64,000 bases of DNA from Streptomyces hygroscopicus (GTDB lineage Bacteria > Actinomycetota > Actinomycetes > Streptomycetales > Streptomycetaceae). The position numbers and the translations under genes are program-made. Under the pieces are notes generated by a model that saw only the letters and a program-made list of their open reading frames with translations, was not told the DNA's origin and made no database searches. Below are positions 44,856-53,778 of the stretch, piece by piece. The stretch's first letter is position 1. Each line of letters starts with the position of its first letter. Location: positions 4,774,001-4,838,000 of the forward strand of contig CP018627.1 of NCBI GenBank assembly GCA_002021875.1. The letters run 5' to 3'.

Positions 44856-45104
44856 ATGGCCGCCACTCAGGAAGAGATCCTCGAGGGTCTCGCCGAGATC
44901 GTCAACGAGATCGCCGGTATCCCGACCGAGGACGTCCTGCTGGACAAGTCCTTCACCGACGACCTGGACGTCGACTCGCTGTCCATGGTCGAGGTGGTCG
45001 TCGCCGCCGAGGAGCGCTTCGACGTGAAGATCCCGGACGACGACGTCAAGAACCTCAAGACCGTCGGCGACGCCGTCGACTACATCCTCAAGCACCAGGG
45101 CTGA
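44856..45104 (+). CDS. acpP: Acyl carrier protein
   Basis: An 82-residue acidic four-helix protein. The phosphopantetheine attachment Ser is in the DVDSLSMVEVV motif, preceded by the long FTDDLD segment typical of fatty acid ACPs. It carries the growing chain in type II fatty acid synthesis. GAAGGAG ribosome site 7-8 nt before the ATG. Placed between fabH and fabF, the usual Streptomyces order. Confidence 0.98.
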   Translation: MAATQEEILEGLAEIVNEIAGIPTEDVLLDKSFTDDLDVDSLSMVEVVVAAEERFDVKIPDDDVKNLKTVGDAVDYILKHQG

Positions 45105-45180
45105 GCCCGTATCAAGGCCGGTCGTCGCCGCCCATGCGGTGGCAGGTCCAGCACCTTCTACACGTGGAGTAGGAATTCCT

Positions 45181-46446
45181 GTGAACTCGACCAATCGCAC
45201 CGTGGTCGTCACCGGTGTTGGTGCCACGACGCCGCTGGGTGGCGACGCCCCGTCGACCTGGGAGGCCCTGCTGGCCGGCCGGTCCGGCGTCCGCCTCCTG
45301 GAGGAGGAATGGGCGGCCGAGTTGCCGGTCCGCATCGCCGCGAAGATCGCGGTGGAGCCGGGCACGGTCATTCCGCGTCCGCAGGCCCGCAAGCTCGACC
45401 GGTCGGCGCAGTTCGCGCTGATCGCGGCCCGTGAGGCATGGGCGGACGCGGGCTTCACCGCCAAGGCGGGCGAGGACTCCTCGATCGACCCCGACCGGCT
45501 CGGCGTGGTCGTGGCCTCCGGCATCGGCGGCGTGACCACCCTGCTCGACCAGTACGACGTGCTGCGCGAGAAGGGCGTCCGCAAGGTCTCCCCGCACACC
45601 GTGCCGATGCTGATGCCCAACAGCCCGGCGGCGAACGTCAGCATCGACCTCAACGCCCGCGCGGGCGCGCACACCCCGGTGAGCGCGTGCGCGTCCGGCG
45701 CCGAGGCCATCGGCTACGCCATCGAGATGATCCGCACCGGCCGCGCCGATGTGGTGGTCGCGGGCGGCACCGAGGCGTCCATCCACCCACTGCCCATGGT
45801 CGCCTTCGGCAACATGATGGCGATGTCCAAGAACAACGACGACCCGCAGGGCGCCTCGCGCCCGTTCGACGCCGACCGCAACGGCTTCGTGATGGGCGAG
45901 GGCTCGGGCGCCATCGTCCTGGAGTCGGCGGAGCACGCCGCCGCGCGCGGCGCCCGGGTGTACGCGCAGGCCATCGGCCAGGGCATCTCGGCCGACGCCC
46001 ACCACATCACCCAGCCGGAGCCGTCCGGCAACGGCATCGGGAACGCGCTGCAGAACCTGGTGGAGAACACCGGCATCAACGGTGCCGAGGTCGCGCACGT
46101 CAACGCGCACGCGACCTCGACCCCGCAGGGCGACCTGGCGGAGATCAAGGCACTGCGCAAGGTGTTCGGCGACGATGTGGACCATATGGCGGTCTCCGCG
46201 ACCAAGTCCATGACGGGCCATCTGCTCGGTGGCGCGGGCGGTGTGGAGACGGTGGCCAGCGTGCTCGCGCTGTACCACCGGCTGGCCCCGCCGACGATCA
46301 ACCTCGTCTCCCCGGACCCGGAGGCGGACGCCGACGTCGTAACCGGCGAGGCGCGGGCGCTCCCGGCCGACGGCCCGATCGTCGCGCTGAACGACTCGTT
46401 CGGCTTCGGCGGCCACAATGTGGTGCTGGCCTTCCGCACGGTCTGA
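45181..46446 (+). CDS. fabF: Beta-ketoacyl-ACP synthase II
   Basis: A 421-residue elongating condensing enzyme. The active-site Cys is in PVSACASGAEAIGYA, and the two His are in HVNAHATSTPQGD and KSMTGHLLGGAGG; NDSFGFGGHN closes the protein. GTG start at 45181, preceded by GGAGTAGGA. It catalyses decarboxylative condensation of acyl-ACP with malonyl-ACP and is the last gene of the operon. Its stop lies within a 17-bp tandem repeat. Confidence 0.97.
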   Translation: MNSTNRTVVVTGVGATTPLGGDAPSTWEALLAGRSGVRLLEEEWAAELPVRIAAKIAVEPGTVIPRPQARKLDRSAQFALIAAREAWADAGFTAKAGEDSSIDPDRLGVVVASGIGGVTTLLDQYDVLREKGVRKVSPHTVPMLMPNSPAANVSIDLNARAGAHTPVSACASGAEAIGYAIEMIRTGRADVVVAGGTEASIHPLPMVAFGNMMAMSKNNDDPQGASRPFDADRNGFVMGEGSGAIVLESAEHAAARGARVYAQAIGQGISADAHHITQPEPSGNGIGNALQNLVENTGINGAEVAHVNAHATSTPQGDLAEIKALRKVFGDDVDHMAVSATKSMTGHLLGGAGGVETVASVLALYHRLAPPTINLVSPDPEADADVVTGEARALPADGPIVALNDSFGFGGHNVVLAFRTV

Positions 46447-46484
46447 CGCGCCGCATGGTCTGACGCGCTGACGCGCTGATACGT
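46434..46484 (+). repeat. 17-bp repeat spanning the fabF stop codon
   Basis: CCGCACGGTCTGACGCG (46434-46450, with the TGA stop) is followed at once by CCGCATGGTCTGACGCG (46451-46467), differing at one base, and by shorter CTGACGCG/CTGATACG fragments. Confidence 0.88.
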
Positions 46485-46489
46485 GGGGG

Positions 46490-46523
46490 TGGCCCGCCTC
46501 CGGCTCCGGCCGGGGGCGGGCCA
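46490..46523. terminator. Terminator of the FAS operon
   Basis: TGGCCCGCC / GGCGGGCCA arms with a GC-rich loop, between fabF and the convergent dehydrogenase gene. Confidence 0.75.
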
Positions 46524-46548
46524 TCGGTGTGTCCAGGCCGCCCGTCCC

Positions 46549-47442
46549 TCAGGGGGCCTCGCCGTCGAAGCTGGCGAAGTACGAGGCCACCATGTCCTCG
46601 TCGCCGTGGCCCGCCTCGATGGCGCGGCGGAACCGCTCCAGGCCCGCCGCCGCCAGGTCCAGCCGCACTCCGACGCGCTCCCCGGCCTCCACGATCAGCC
46701 GGGCGTCCTTCTCGGCGGTCTTGGTCGCGAAGCTGGGCGCGAGGTCGCCCCGGAAAAGCTGGCCCGACTTGACCCGCATATAGCCGTTGTCCAGCGGTCC
46801 GCCCTCCACCCCGTCCAGGAAACCCTGAAAGTCCACGCCCAGCCCCTTGGCGAGGGCGGCCGCCTCGGCGGTGGCGTGGGTGACATTGAGGACCCAGCTG
46901 TTGAGCACCAGCTTGAGCCGGGTGGCGGCGGCCCCCTCCGCGCTGTCGCCGACCCACACCGTACGGCTGCCGATCGCGTCGAAGACCGGCCGGACGACCG
47001 GGCGGACGGGGCGAGGGCCGGCGGCCAGCACCAGAAGCTGTCCGCTCTCCGCGGGCTGCTTGGTGCCGAGGACGGGCGAGTCGATGAGGACGAGATCCTT
47101 CTCACGGGCGAACGCGGCGAGCGATTCCATCGCCTCCAGCCCCGCCGTGGTGGCCTGGGCCCACACGGCCCCGGGGTGCAGCGCGGAGGCGGCCTGCCGC
47201 ATCGTCTCGAGGGCCGCGGCGCCGTCGTAGAGGATCGTCAGGACGACATCGGCGCCGTCCACGGCCTCGGCCGGGGTGTCGGTGACGCGTACGCCGTCCT
47301 GGCCGAGCGGCTCGGCCTTGGACCGGGTGCGGTTCCACGCACGGACGTCGAGCCCGGAGCGGGCGAGGTTGCGGGCCATGCCGGACCCCATGATGCCGGT
47401 GCCGAGGACCGCGACGGAGGTTGCCGGGAGTTGTTCGGTCAT
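46549..47442 (-). CDS. NAD(P)-dependent 3-hydroxyisobutyrate-dehydrogenase-like enzyme
   Basis: A 297-residue beta-hydroxyacid dehydrogenase. The Rossmann loop is VLGTGIMGSGMARNLA, with an Arg after strand 2 (AWNRTRSK) suggesting NADP. The catalytic Lys lies in AATRLKLVLNSWVL, and the substrate motif ends DSPVLGTKQPAESG. Substrate unknown; related enzymes reduce succinic semialdehyde or glyoxylate. The ATG at 47442 lacks a ribosome site and lies 6 nt after a TAGCGT -10 box. Its promoter is of the 19-bp-spacer MerR type, as in the SDR and AKR genes. Confidence 0.93.
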   Translation of the reverse strand: MTEQLPATSVAVLGTGIMGSGMARNLARSGLDVRAWNRTRSKAEPLGQDGVRVTDTPAEAVDGADVVLTILYDGAAALETMRQAASALHPGAVWAQATTAGLEAMESLAAFAREKDLVLIDSPVLGTKQPAESGQLLVLAAGPRPVRPVVRPVFDAIGSRTVWVGDSAEGAAATRLKLVLNSWVLNVTHATAEAAALAKGLGVDFQGFLDGVEGGPLDNGYMRVKSGQLFRGDLAPSFATKTAEKDARLIVEAGERVGVRLDLAAAGLERFRRAIEAGHGDEDMVASYFASFDGEAP

Positions 47443-47448
47443 GCCGCC

Positions 47449-47479
47449 ACGCTAAGACCTGAAGCGCACTCCAGGACAA
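47449..47479 (-). promoter_or_regulatory. MerR-type promoter of the dehydrogenase gene
   Basis: On the minus strand: -35 TTGTCC (47479-47474), 19-bp spacer, -10 TAGCGT (47454-47449), then 6 nt to the ATG. The spacer region holds the imperfect palindrome CCTGGAGTGCGCTTCAGG, closely similar to the MerR operator at 39797-39814. Confidence 0.75.
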
Positions 47480-47502
47480 AGGAGTGGCGGCGCGTCAGGC
47501 GC

Positions 47503-47997
47503 TCAGACCACCTGGTGCAGCCAGCGGACGGGGGCGCCCTCACCCGCGTAGCGGAACGGCTCCAGCTCGTCGTCCCAGGGCTTGCCGAGCAGCTTGGCGA
47601 TCTCCGCCTCCAGGTCGCTCTCGCCACGGATGGAGCGGGCGAGGGCGGCGCGCAGCCGGTCCTCGGGGATCAGGATGTCGCCGTGCATTCCGGTGACGGC
47701 GTGGAAGATGCCCAGCTCGGGGGTGGAGCTGTAGCGCTCGCCCTCGGCGGTGGCGCAGGGCTCGGCGGTCACCTCGAAGCGCAGCAGATGCCAGCCGCGG
47801 AGGGCGGACGCCATTTTGGAGGCCGTACCGACCTCACCCTGCCAGGAGAACTCGGCCCGCCAGGTGCCGTTCGCCGCGGGTTGCTTGATCCAGTCGAGGG
47901 TGACACGCACGCCGAGGACGCCCGCGATGGCCCATTCGACGTGCGGGCACAGCGCGCGCGGAGCGGAGTGCACATACAGAACTCCACGTGTCGTCAC
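47503..47997 (-). CDS. DUF3145 domain protein
   Basis: A 164-residue actinobacterial protein of the DUF3145 family, recognised by TTRGVLYVHSAPRALCPHVEWA, RAEFSWQGEVGTASKMASAL and a C-terminal WLHQVV. Function unknown. The start is the GTG of 47997, with AGGAGG 5 nt upstream. It sits close to the fatty acid locus in many actinobacteria, but no link is proven. Its upstream region is unusually AT-rich for this genome. Confidence 0.92.
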   Translation of the reverse strand: MTTRGVLYVHSAPRALCPHVEWAIAGVLGVRVTLDWIKQPAANGTWRAEFSWQGEVGTASKMASALRGWHLLRFEVTAEPCATAEGERYSSTPELGIFHAVTGMHGDILIPEDRLRAALARSIRGESDLEAEIAKLLGKPWDDELEPFRYAGEGAPVRWLHQVV

Positions 47998-48322
47998 CGG
48001 TGCCTCCTGTGCGGTTCGAGGTGCGCCTTCCCCAGCGGCCTCTCGCCCGTACCGGTCCCGCCCGGGACATCGGATCACATTCTGCCCTAGTGATCACTCC
48101 CACACCAGTCTCGACGTCACCTTCAGTGAAATTTATCGTGCAGAATTCTCTAGAAAGTGGACAGGATGTGACGGGGCGTAATGTGTTGATACCGCATAGC
48201 GCGCCATGTCGCCGGGACGACGCCCATCGGACACAAGAAAAACGTACCGTGCGAGCCAGCCGGAGGAGTGACGTACCGTCGGTCCGGATAGATATCACCC
48301 AACAGCCGGAGGGGGAACAGCC
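47998..48322. other. Divergent intergenic region with an AT-rich patch
   Basis: This 325-bp gap between DUF3145 and the GDSL esterase has no credible gene. About 48115-48200 is distinctly AT-richer than its surroundings (for example GTGAAATTTATCGTGCAG and GAATTCTCTAGAAAG) and probably holds promoters. No clear -10/-35 pair can be fixed. Confidence 0.5.
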
Positions 48323-49321
48323 ATGCGGGTCAGCGCGACACGCCGGAAGCGATCGGCGGCCGCTTCCTCGACCACGCGTACGGTCGTGCGCCCGACCCCG
48401 CGCACCACTTCGCGCACTGGCCGCCGCACGGCCGGGCGCACTGCCGGGCGCGTCGGCGTGGTGCTGTTCACCACCGCCGCCGTGCTGAGCTCGGCGGGCT
48501 GCTTCGGCAGCTCGGACGACCCTTCCCGGCACGGTCCGACCCGCGCCGGGAAGACCCCCGGCGCCAAGCGGACCATCGTCTGGAACACCCGGCCGAGCTC
48601 GATCGCCTCCCTGGGCGACTCCATCACCCGCGGCTTCGACGCCTGTTCGGTGCTCTCCGACTGCCCCGAGGTGTCCTGGTCCACGGGCACCGATGTGGAG
48701 AGCCTCGCCCAGCGGCTGCTGCCCGCCACCACCGCCCGCTCGGGCACCCACAGCTGGAACTTCGCCAAGACCGGCGCGGTCGTGGCCGACCTCCCCGGCC
48801 AGATCGAGGCGGCCGCGGCCCGCAAGCCGAAGCTGATCACCGTGATGATCGGCGCCAATGACGCCTGCCGGGATTCGGTCGACGAGATGACCGCCACCGA
48901 GCAGTTCCGCTCCACCTTCACCTCGGCGCTCACCCGGCTCCGCCGTGACCTGCCGAAGACCCAGGTGTATGTGGCCAGCGTGCCGGATCTGAAGCGGCTG
49001 TGGTCGGAGGGGCGGAAGAACGTCTTCGGCAGGCAGATCTGGAAGCTGGGCATCTGCCCGTCGATGCTGAAGAACTCCGAGCACCTGGACGCCGCCTCCA
49101 ACGACCGCCGGCAGCGGGTGGCGGACCGGGTGACGGAGTACAACAAGGTGCTGAAGGACGTCTGTGGGCGCGATGTGCTGTGCCGGTACGACCCGGCGGT
49201 GCACGAATACCGCTTCACCACGTCCCAGCTGAGCAAGTGGGACTGGTTCCACCCCAGCAAGGCAGGCCAGCAGCAACTCGCCGAAATGGCCTACCGCCGC
49301 ATCACCGCCTCCACGTCCTGA
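48323..49321 (+). CDS. SGNH/GDSL-family lipoprotein esterase
   Basis: A 332-residue exported hydrolase. An Arg/Thr-rich start is followed by a hydrophobic stretch (VGVVLFTTAAVL) and a lipobox-like LSSAGC, so it is probably a lipoprotein. The SGNH blocks are visible: SLGDSITRG (catalytic Ser), a Gly in FAKTGAVVADL, GANDAC (Asn) and the final Asp-x-x-His in WDWFHPSKAG. It likely cleaves esters of lipids or polysaccharides at the cell surface. It is monocistronic and ends in a strong hairpin. Confidence 0.9.
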   Translation: MRVSATRRKRSAAASSTTRTVVRPTPRTTSRTGRRTAGRTAGRVGVVLFTTAAVLSSAGCFGSSDDPSRHGPTRAGKTPGAKRTIVWNTRPSSIASLGDSITRGFDACSVLSDCPEVSWSTGTDVESLAQRLLPATTARSGTHSWNFAKTGAVVADLPGQIEAAAARKPKLITVMIGANDACRDSVDEMTATEQFRSTFTSALTRLRRDLPKTQVYVASVPDLKRLWSEGRKNVFGRQIWKLGICPSMLKNSEHLDAASNDRRQRVADRVTEYNKVLKDVCGRDVLCRYDPAVHEYRFTTSQLSKWDWFHPSKAGQQQLAEMAYRRITASTS

Positions 49322-49334
49322 CCCCGAGCCGCAG

Positions 49335-49365
49335 CCCGGCTCCCGGCCAGGGGCCGGGAGCCGGG
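49335..49365. terminator. Terminator between convergent esterase and GH3 genes
   Basis: A perfect 14-bp inverted repeat CCCGGCTCCCGGCC / GGCCGGGAGCCGGG with a 3-nt loop. The remaining 250 bp to the GH3 stop have no recognisable gene. Confidence 0.85.
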
Positions 49366-49616
49366 CGCGGGCGGTCTGCCCGACCGGGTGAGGGGGCGCC
49401 CCACCGGGCCGGGCGAGGTGGACTGGCCGGCGGACGCGAGCAGCCTCGCCGCACGCCGGGCAGGGGTAGCCCCAGCGGCCGGGGCACGGACCCACATCAA
49501 CCACGGGTGGGCCCCACCGCCTCAGGCGTGGTGTGGCCCCACCGGGGCGGGTGGCGCAGGCGGGTGCACGCCCCACGCGGCCCCCGGGCCGCAGGGGCGG
49601 CACGCGCCGGGCGGGC

Positions 49617-52157
49617 TCAGGCCGTCGTCCGCACCGGGACCGGGGCCCATAGGCGGCGGTCGGCTACGCTGCGGCCTGCTTCTGCCGTGTAGGTGCCCGG
49701 GATCAGCCGCCAGGCGCCCTTTGTCCCGTCCCAGATCTCCGCCGCCCGGCGGGGCAGGGGGATGGACACCTCCGCCGTCTCCCCCGGGGCGGCGGTGACC
49801 GAGGCGAAGCCCGTCAGGCTCCGGACCGGGCGGTCCTCGGCATCGTCCTGGGTGCCGTTCTCGACGTCGTTCTCCGGCACGGTGAGGTAGAGCTGCACGA
49901 CCTCACGGCCCGCCCTGGCACCCGTGTTGCGGACCCGCACGGTCACCGTGCCCAGCGCCTCGCCATCGCCCTGCACGGGGGCGAAGTCCATCGCCTCGTA
50001 GGCCCAGTCGGTGTATCCGAGGCCATGCCCGAACCAGTACGCCGGAGCGATCCCCTCCCGCCGCTCCCACGCGCGGTAGCCGATGAACACGCCCTCGTCG
50101 TAGACCAGTCGGCCCTCGCTGGGCGTCACCGCGCTGACCGGGGCGTCCTCGAGACGCTCGGGCCAGGTCGTGGGCAGCCGTCCGCCGGGCTCCTCCGCGC
50201 CCAGCAGGACATCGGCGAGCGCGGCGCCCGCCTCCTGGCCCGGGAACCAGCTCAGCAGCACCGCGGCGACCTCCTCCCGCCAGGCCATCTCGACGGGCGA
50301 GCCCGCGTTGACCACCACCACGGTGGGGGTGCCGGTGGCGGCGACCCGCCGCACCAGCTCGTCCTGACGGCCCGGCAGCCGCAGATGCCCGCGGTCGAAC
50401 CCCTCGCTCTCGACCCTCTCGGTGGTGGCGACCACCACCACGGCCACCTCGGCCGCCGAGGCCGCGGCGACGGCCTCCTGGAGCAGCTCCTCGGCGTCCC
50501 GCTCCGGGGCCCGGTGCAGCAGGCCGAAGCTGACGGCGTCGAGAAGGGCCTCCTCGGGGCGGGCCACCGCACAGGTGAGGCTGACCTCCACCGGTGCGCC
50601 CGCCGTGAGCTCCACCTGGCCCCGGGGCACCGGTGAGCCCATGAACGCCTCGAAGGGGTCGTCGACGTCCGGCGGGAGCTGCTCCCCCTCGAAGAGCACC
50701 TTTCCGTCCACGACCAGCCGGAGGCCGCCCAGCCCCCTGGTGCCGAAGGAGTGCGCACCGCTTTCGCGCGGGGTGAAGGTGCCGACGGTTTCGACGGTGT
50801 GCAGCTCCTCGTAGCTCACGCCCTCGGGGAAGTCGCTGATCCACTGCACCTGTCCGCCGGGCAGCCGGGATTCGCCCAGCACCCGCCCGTCGGCGGCCCG
50901 GACCACGGCGCGCAGCTCGAACCCCTGGGCGGCGGGGGTGAGTTCGTCGGTGGGGTCGGCGCCCACGGCGTAGCTGAACTGGACCTCCGGCGGCAGGGCG
51001 GCCCGCAGTCCGTCGAGCGGTGAGACCACATGGTCGGGGAAGACCACCGCCGAGCCGCCGCCCAGCACCCGGGCGTCGCGCGCCGCCGCGCCGATCAGGG
51101 CCAGCGACCGCACCCCGCCTGGGGCGCCGGCGGTCAGGGGCAGCACCGCGCCCCGGCCGCCCGCGCCCTCGTTCCGCAGCAGCACGAAGGACCGCCGGGC
51201 GATCTCGCGGGCCAGCGCGTCCCCGTCGATGGGGCCGGGCCGGTCGGCGGGGGCGACGGCCGGGGCCGCGCCGTCCAGGACGCCGACCCGGGCCGCCAGG
51301 GTGAGCAGCCGCCGCACCGCCTCGTCCAGCTCCGCCTCGGTCACCCGGCCGTCGCGCACCGCGGCGGCCAGCGCCTCGCCGTAGACGGTCCGCGGGCCGG
51401 GCATCGCGACATCGAGCCCGCCCTTGAGCCCGCGCACGGTGTCGCGGGCCGCCAGCCAGTCGGAGACGATGAAGCCGTCGAAGCCCCACTCCTCGCGCAG
51501 CACCCCCTGCTGCAGCTCGCGGTGCTCGGTCATGGTCGAGCCGTTGACCCCGTTGTAGGCGGCCATGATGCCCCAGGGGCGGGCGTTCTTGACGATGGCT
51601 TCGAAGGGCGCGAGATACAGCTCGCGCAGCGCCCGCGCACCGACCTCGTTGTCGACGGTGAAGCGCTCGGTCTCCGCGTCGTTGGCCACGAAGTGCTTGA
51701 CGGTGGTGCCCACTCCGCCGTCCTGCACACCCGTCACATAGCCGGTGCCGATCTCGCCGGTGAGATACGGATCCTCGCTGTACGCCTCGAAGTGCCGCCC
51801 GCCCAGCGGGGAGCGGTGCAGATTGACCGTGGGCGCGAGCAGCACATGGACGCCCTTGCGCCGCGCCTCCTGCGCGAGCAGCCGGCCCGCCCGCCGGGCC
51901 AGCTCCGGGTCCCAGGTGGCGGCGAGCGCGGTGGGGCTGGGCAGGGCGATGGAGGGGTCGTCGGCGGTCCAGTGGACGCCGCGGACGCCGATCGGGCCGT
52001 CCGACATCACCAGCGAGCGCAGCCCGATAGCCGGAACGGCGGGCAGGCTCCACATGTCCTGCCCGGACAACAACCGCGCCTTGGTGTCCAGATCCAGCAG
52101 GCCGAGGGCCTTCTCCACGGCCTCGGCCGTGCCCTCGTCGTCGATCGCGTCCGCCAT
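49617..52157 (-). CDS. Glycoside hydrolase family 3 beta-glycosidase with PA14 insert
   Basis: An 846-residue GH3 enzyme. The TIM-barrel domain (about 15-300) shows SDGPIGVRG, VKHFVAND, and the nucleophile Asp in GFDGFIVSDWLAARD. The second alpha/beta domain follows; it is interrupted by a PA14-like carbohydrate-binding insert around residues 410-540 and resumes at EVAVVVVATTERVESEG. A C-terminal fibronectin-like domain ends the protein. No signal peptide is seen, so it acts on imported oligosaccharides, probably as a beta-glucosidase or xylosidase. ATG at 52157 with GGGAGG 7 nt upstream. It is divergent from a TetR gene. Confidence 0.95.
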   Translation of the reverse strand: MADAIDDEGTAEAVEKALGLLDLDTKARLLSGQDMWSLPAVPAIGLRSLVMSDGPIGVRGVHWTADDPSIALPSPTALAATWDPELARRAGRLLAQEARRKGVHVLLAPTVNLHRSPLGGRHFEAYSEDPYLTGEIGTGYVTGVQDGGVGTTVKHFVANDAETERFTVDNEVGARALRELYLAPFEAIVKNARPWGIMAAYNGVNGSTMTEHRELQQGVLREEWGFDGFIVSDWLAARDTVRGLKGGLDVAMPGPRTVYGEALAAAVRDGRVTEAELDEAVRRLLTLAARVGVLDGAAPAVAPADRPGPIDGDALAREIARRSFVLLRNEGAGGRGAVLPLTAGAPGGVRSLALIGAAARDARVLGGGSAVVFPDHVVSPLDGLRAALPPEVQFSYAVGADPTDELTPAAQGFELRAVVRAADGRVLGESRLPGGQVQWISDFPEGVSYEELHTVETVGTFTPRESGAHSFGTRGLGGLRLVVDGKVLFEGEQLPPDVDDPFEAFMGSPVPRGQVELTAGAPVEVSLTCAVARPEEALLDAVSFGLLHRAPERDAEELLQEAVAAASAAEVAVVVVATTERVESEGFDRGHLRLPGRQDELVRRVAATGTPTVVVVNAGSPVEMAWREEVAAVLLSWFPGQEAGAALADVLLGAEEPGGRLPTTWPERLEDAPVSAVTPSEGRLVYDEGVFIGYRAWERREGIAPAYWFGHGLGYTDWAYEAMDFAPVQGDGEALGTVTVRVRNTGARAGREVVQLYLTVPENDVENGTQDDAEDRPVRSLTGFASVTAAPGETAEVSIPLPRRAAEIWDGTKGAWRLIPGTYTAEAGRSVADRRLWAPVPVRTTA

Positions 52158-52229
52158 CGCTCGCCCTCCCGGTGCGGGTCCTGTCCGGTCCTCGTCCGGG
52201 GCCATCCTGGACCCGAGTACCTGTCACCA

Positions 52230-52272
52230 GGTAGGTACCGTTACCGACTCGTTATCAAACATGCTCTACGGT
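52230..52272 (+). promoter_or_regulatory. Control region of the GH3/TetR pair, leaderless TetR start
   Basis: An approximate palindrome GGTAGGTACCGTTACC lies at 52230-52245 between the two divergent starts and is a candidate TetR operator. A TACGGT -10 box at 52267-52272 ends 6 nt before the TetR ATG, so that message would be leaderless. Confidence 0.5.
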
Positions 52273-52278
52273 ACGAGC

Positions 52279-52884
52279 ATGGACAGGGCGATGGAGCGCG
52301 GTACGCGACGCGGTGCGGAACGACGGGCGGAGATCGTCCGTTCCGCGCTCGAAGTGATCGCCGAGCGCGGCTACCGGGGCGCGACCCTCGGCGCGGTCGC
52401 CGAGCGGGTGGGGCTCACCCAACAGGGGCTGCTCCACTACTTCCCCACCAAGGACTCCCTGCTCATCGCCGTACTCAAGGAGCGCGACCAGTGGGACACC
52501 GGCTCCGCGCGGCGCGACGGCGGCGACGTATGGCCGCTGGACCTGCTCGCCTCGCTGGTGGAGTACAACGCGATGCGCCCCGGTATCGTCCAGACCTTCT
52601 CCGCGCTCCTCGGCGAAAGCGTCACCGACGAACACCCCGCACGCGGCTTCTTCACCCAGCGCTATGAGAACGTGCGCGCCGACATGGCGGCCACCCTGCG
52701 CGGCGAGTTCGGCGACCGGCTTCCCGGCGGGCTCACCCCCGAGGCCGCCGCGCCGCTGGTGGTGGCGGTGATGGACGGCCTGCAGTTCCAGTGGCTGCAC
52801 GACCGGGACGCGGTGGACATGCCCGCCCTCTTCCGGGCCTTCGTCTCCCTGCTGGGACAGGGAGACGAAGAGGCCGAGGAGTGA
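52279..52884 (+). CDS. TetR family regulator of the GH3 gene
   Basis: A 201-residue regulator. The DNA-binding domain is VRSALEVIAERGYRGATLGA followed by VGLTQQGLLHYFPTKDSLL; the C-terminal part includes MPALFRAFVSLLG. It resembles TetR proteins that control glycosidases in Streptomyces. Start at the ATG of 52279; 52291 is an alternative. It is divergent from GH3 by 121 bp and likely represses it until a sugar or glycoside is present. Confidence 0.9.
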   Translation: MDRAMERGTRRGAERRAEIVRSALEVIAERGYRGATLGAVAERVGLTQQGLLHYFPTKDSLLIAVLKERDQWDTGSARRDGGDVWPLDLLASLVEYNAMRPGIVQTFSALLGESVTDEHPARGFFTQRYENVRADMAATLRGEFGDRLPGGLTPEAAAPLVVAVMDGLQFQWLHDRDAVDMPALFRAFVSLLGQGDEEAEE

Positions 52885-52929
52885 CCTCGCCATGCGGACG
52901 TCGGGTGCGGGCCGTCTCGTGACGGCGGC

Positions 52930-53460
52930 TCAGCCGTGGTCCGCCACCAGCCTGACGTCCTGCTCGACCCCGACCGCGTTCCTCGGAATCGGTACGAAGG
53001 CGGCGTCGGCGGCGGGGGCGCCGACGGCGTCGAACCTCAGCAGTGTGCCCTCGGCCTGCGCCGATCCGGGCTCGTACGCCCCTACGTCCACCGCGTCGAT
53101 CACCCAGCGGTGCCGCTGTCCGTCGCAGACCGCGCTGTGGCCGCCGAGGCCATGCCGCTCCCGGCCCTGGGTGAGGGTGACGAGCACGCTGGCCCGTGGG
53201 TTCTCCGCCCCTTCCCGGACACACCGGTAGCTGCCGTACAGCGTGACGGACCCGTCCGGGGTGACGTCCCCGGTGCGGTCGATGGCCAGATCGTCGGTCC
53301 AGGGCAGGGGCAGACGCGGCCGGTCGAGCCGCTCTCCCCGGCCGACCAGACCCGAGCCGGGGCGCAGCTCCGGACGGTCGGGCCCGGCGGGAGCGGCGTG
53401 GGCGGCCGGAGCCGCCATGAGGAGAACGGTGAGGGCGCCGAGGGCGCGACGGTTGCGCAT
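52930..53460 (-). CDS. Secreted protein, DUF6299-like
   Basis: A 176-residue exported protein. The signal peptide MRNRRALGALTVLLMAAPAAHA ends with an AHA-A cleavage site near residue 22. The mature part is beta-rich, with the two cysteines of SYRCVREG and SAVCDGQRHRW, likely a disulfide, and VTPDGSVTLYGSYRC as its core. This matches small secreted actinobacterial proteins of the DUF6299 type as far as I can tell; no enzymatic motif is seen. ATG at 53460 with AGGAGG 11 nt upstream. Confidence 0.75.
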   Translation of the reverse strand: MRNRRALGALTVLLMAAPAAHAAPAGPDRPELRPGSGLVGRGERLDRPRLPLPWTDDLAIDRTGDVTPDGSVTLYGSYRCVREGAENPRASVLVTLTQGRERHGLGGHSAVCDGQRHRWVIDAVDVGAYEPGSAQAEGTLLRFDAVGAPAADAAFVPIPRNAVGVEQDVRLVADHG

Positions 53461-53593
53461 GGACGTACATACCTCCTGGGGCGGGGAGCGGAGGCCCGCC
53501 AGGGGCTCCGTCGCGTCCTCCCGAGCGGAGTCGCCGGACGGATGCCCGTGAACGGGTGCTCATTTCCCCGTACAGCTACCGGGCGCCCGAACC

Positions 53594-53620
53594 CGCCCGG
53601 GGGAACCTCACCCCCGGGCG
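53594..53620 (-). terminator. Terminator hairpin downstream of the MFS gene
   Basis: A perfect 10-bp inverted repeat CGCCCGGGGG / CCCCCGGGCG with a 7-nt loop, beyond the repeat array that follows the MFS stop codon. Confidence 0.7.
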
Positions 53621-53673
53621 GCGTGTCCGGCACCGCCCAACGGGTGGCCGACGGGCGCCCGGTTGACCCCGCG

Positions 53674-53778
53674 GCGCCCTTACGGTGCTCGTGGAGCGCG
53701 CCTACGGTGCTCGCGCGCGCCCTTACCGCCCTCGCGCAGCGCCCTTACGGTGCTCGTGGCGCCCTTACGGTGCTCGTT
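53674..53778 (-). repeat. 20-22 bp tandem repeat spanning the MFS stop codon
   Basis: Five units of GCGCCCTTACGGTGCTCG type start at about 53674, 53696, 53717, 53739 and 53759. The last contains the MFS stop (TAA on the minus strand at 53767-53765) and its final codons; the other four follow it downstream. The middle copies are most diverged. Confidence 0.88.

Noticed and set aside
46483..48090. A 535-codon plus-strand frame opposite the dehydrogenase and DUF3145 genes.
   Set aside because: It lies over two supported genes and has no domain.
53674..53778. Evenly spaced repeats considered as a CRISPR array.
   Set aside because: Units are adjacent with no unique spacers, and no cas genes are present.
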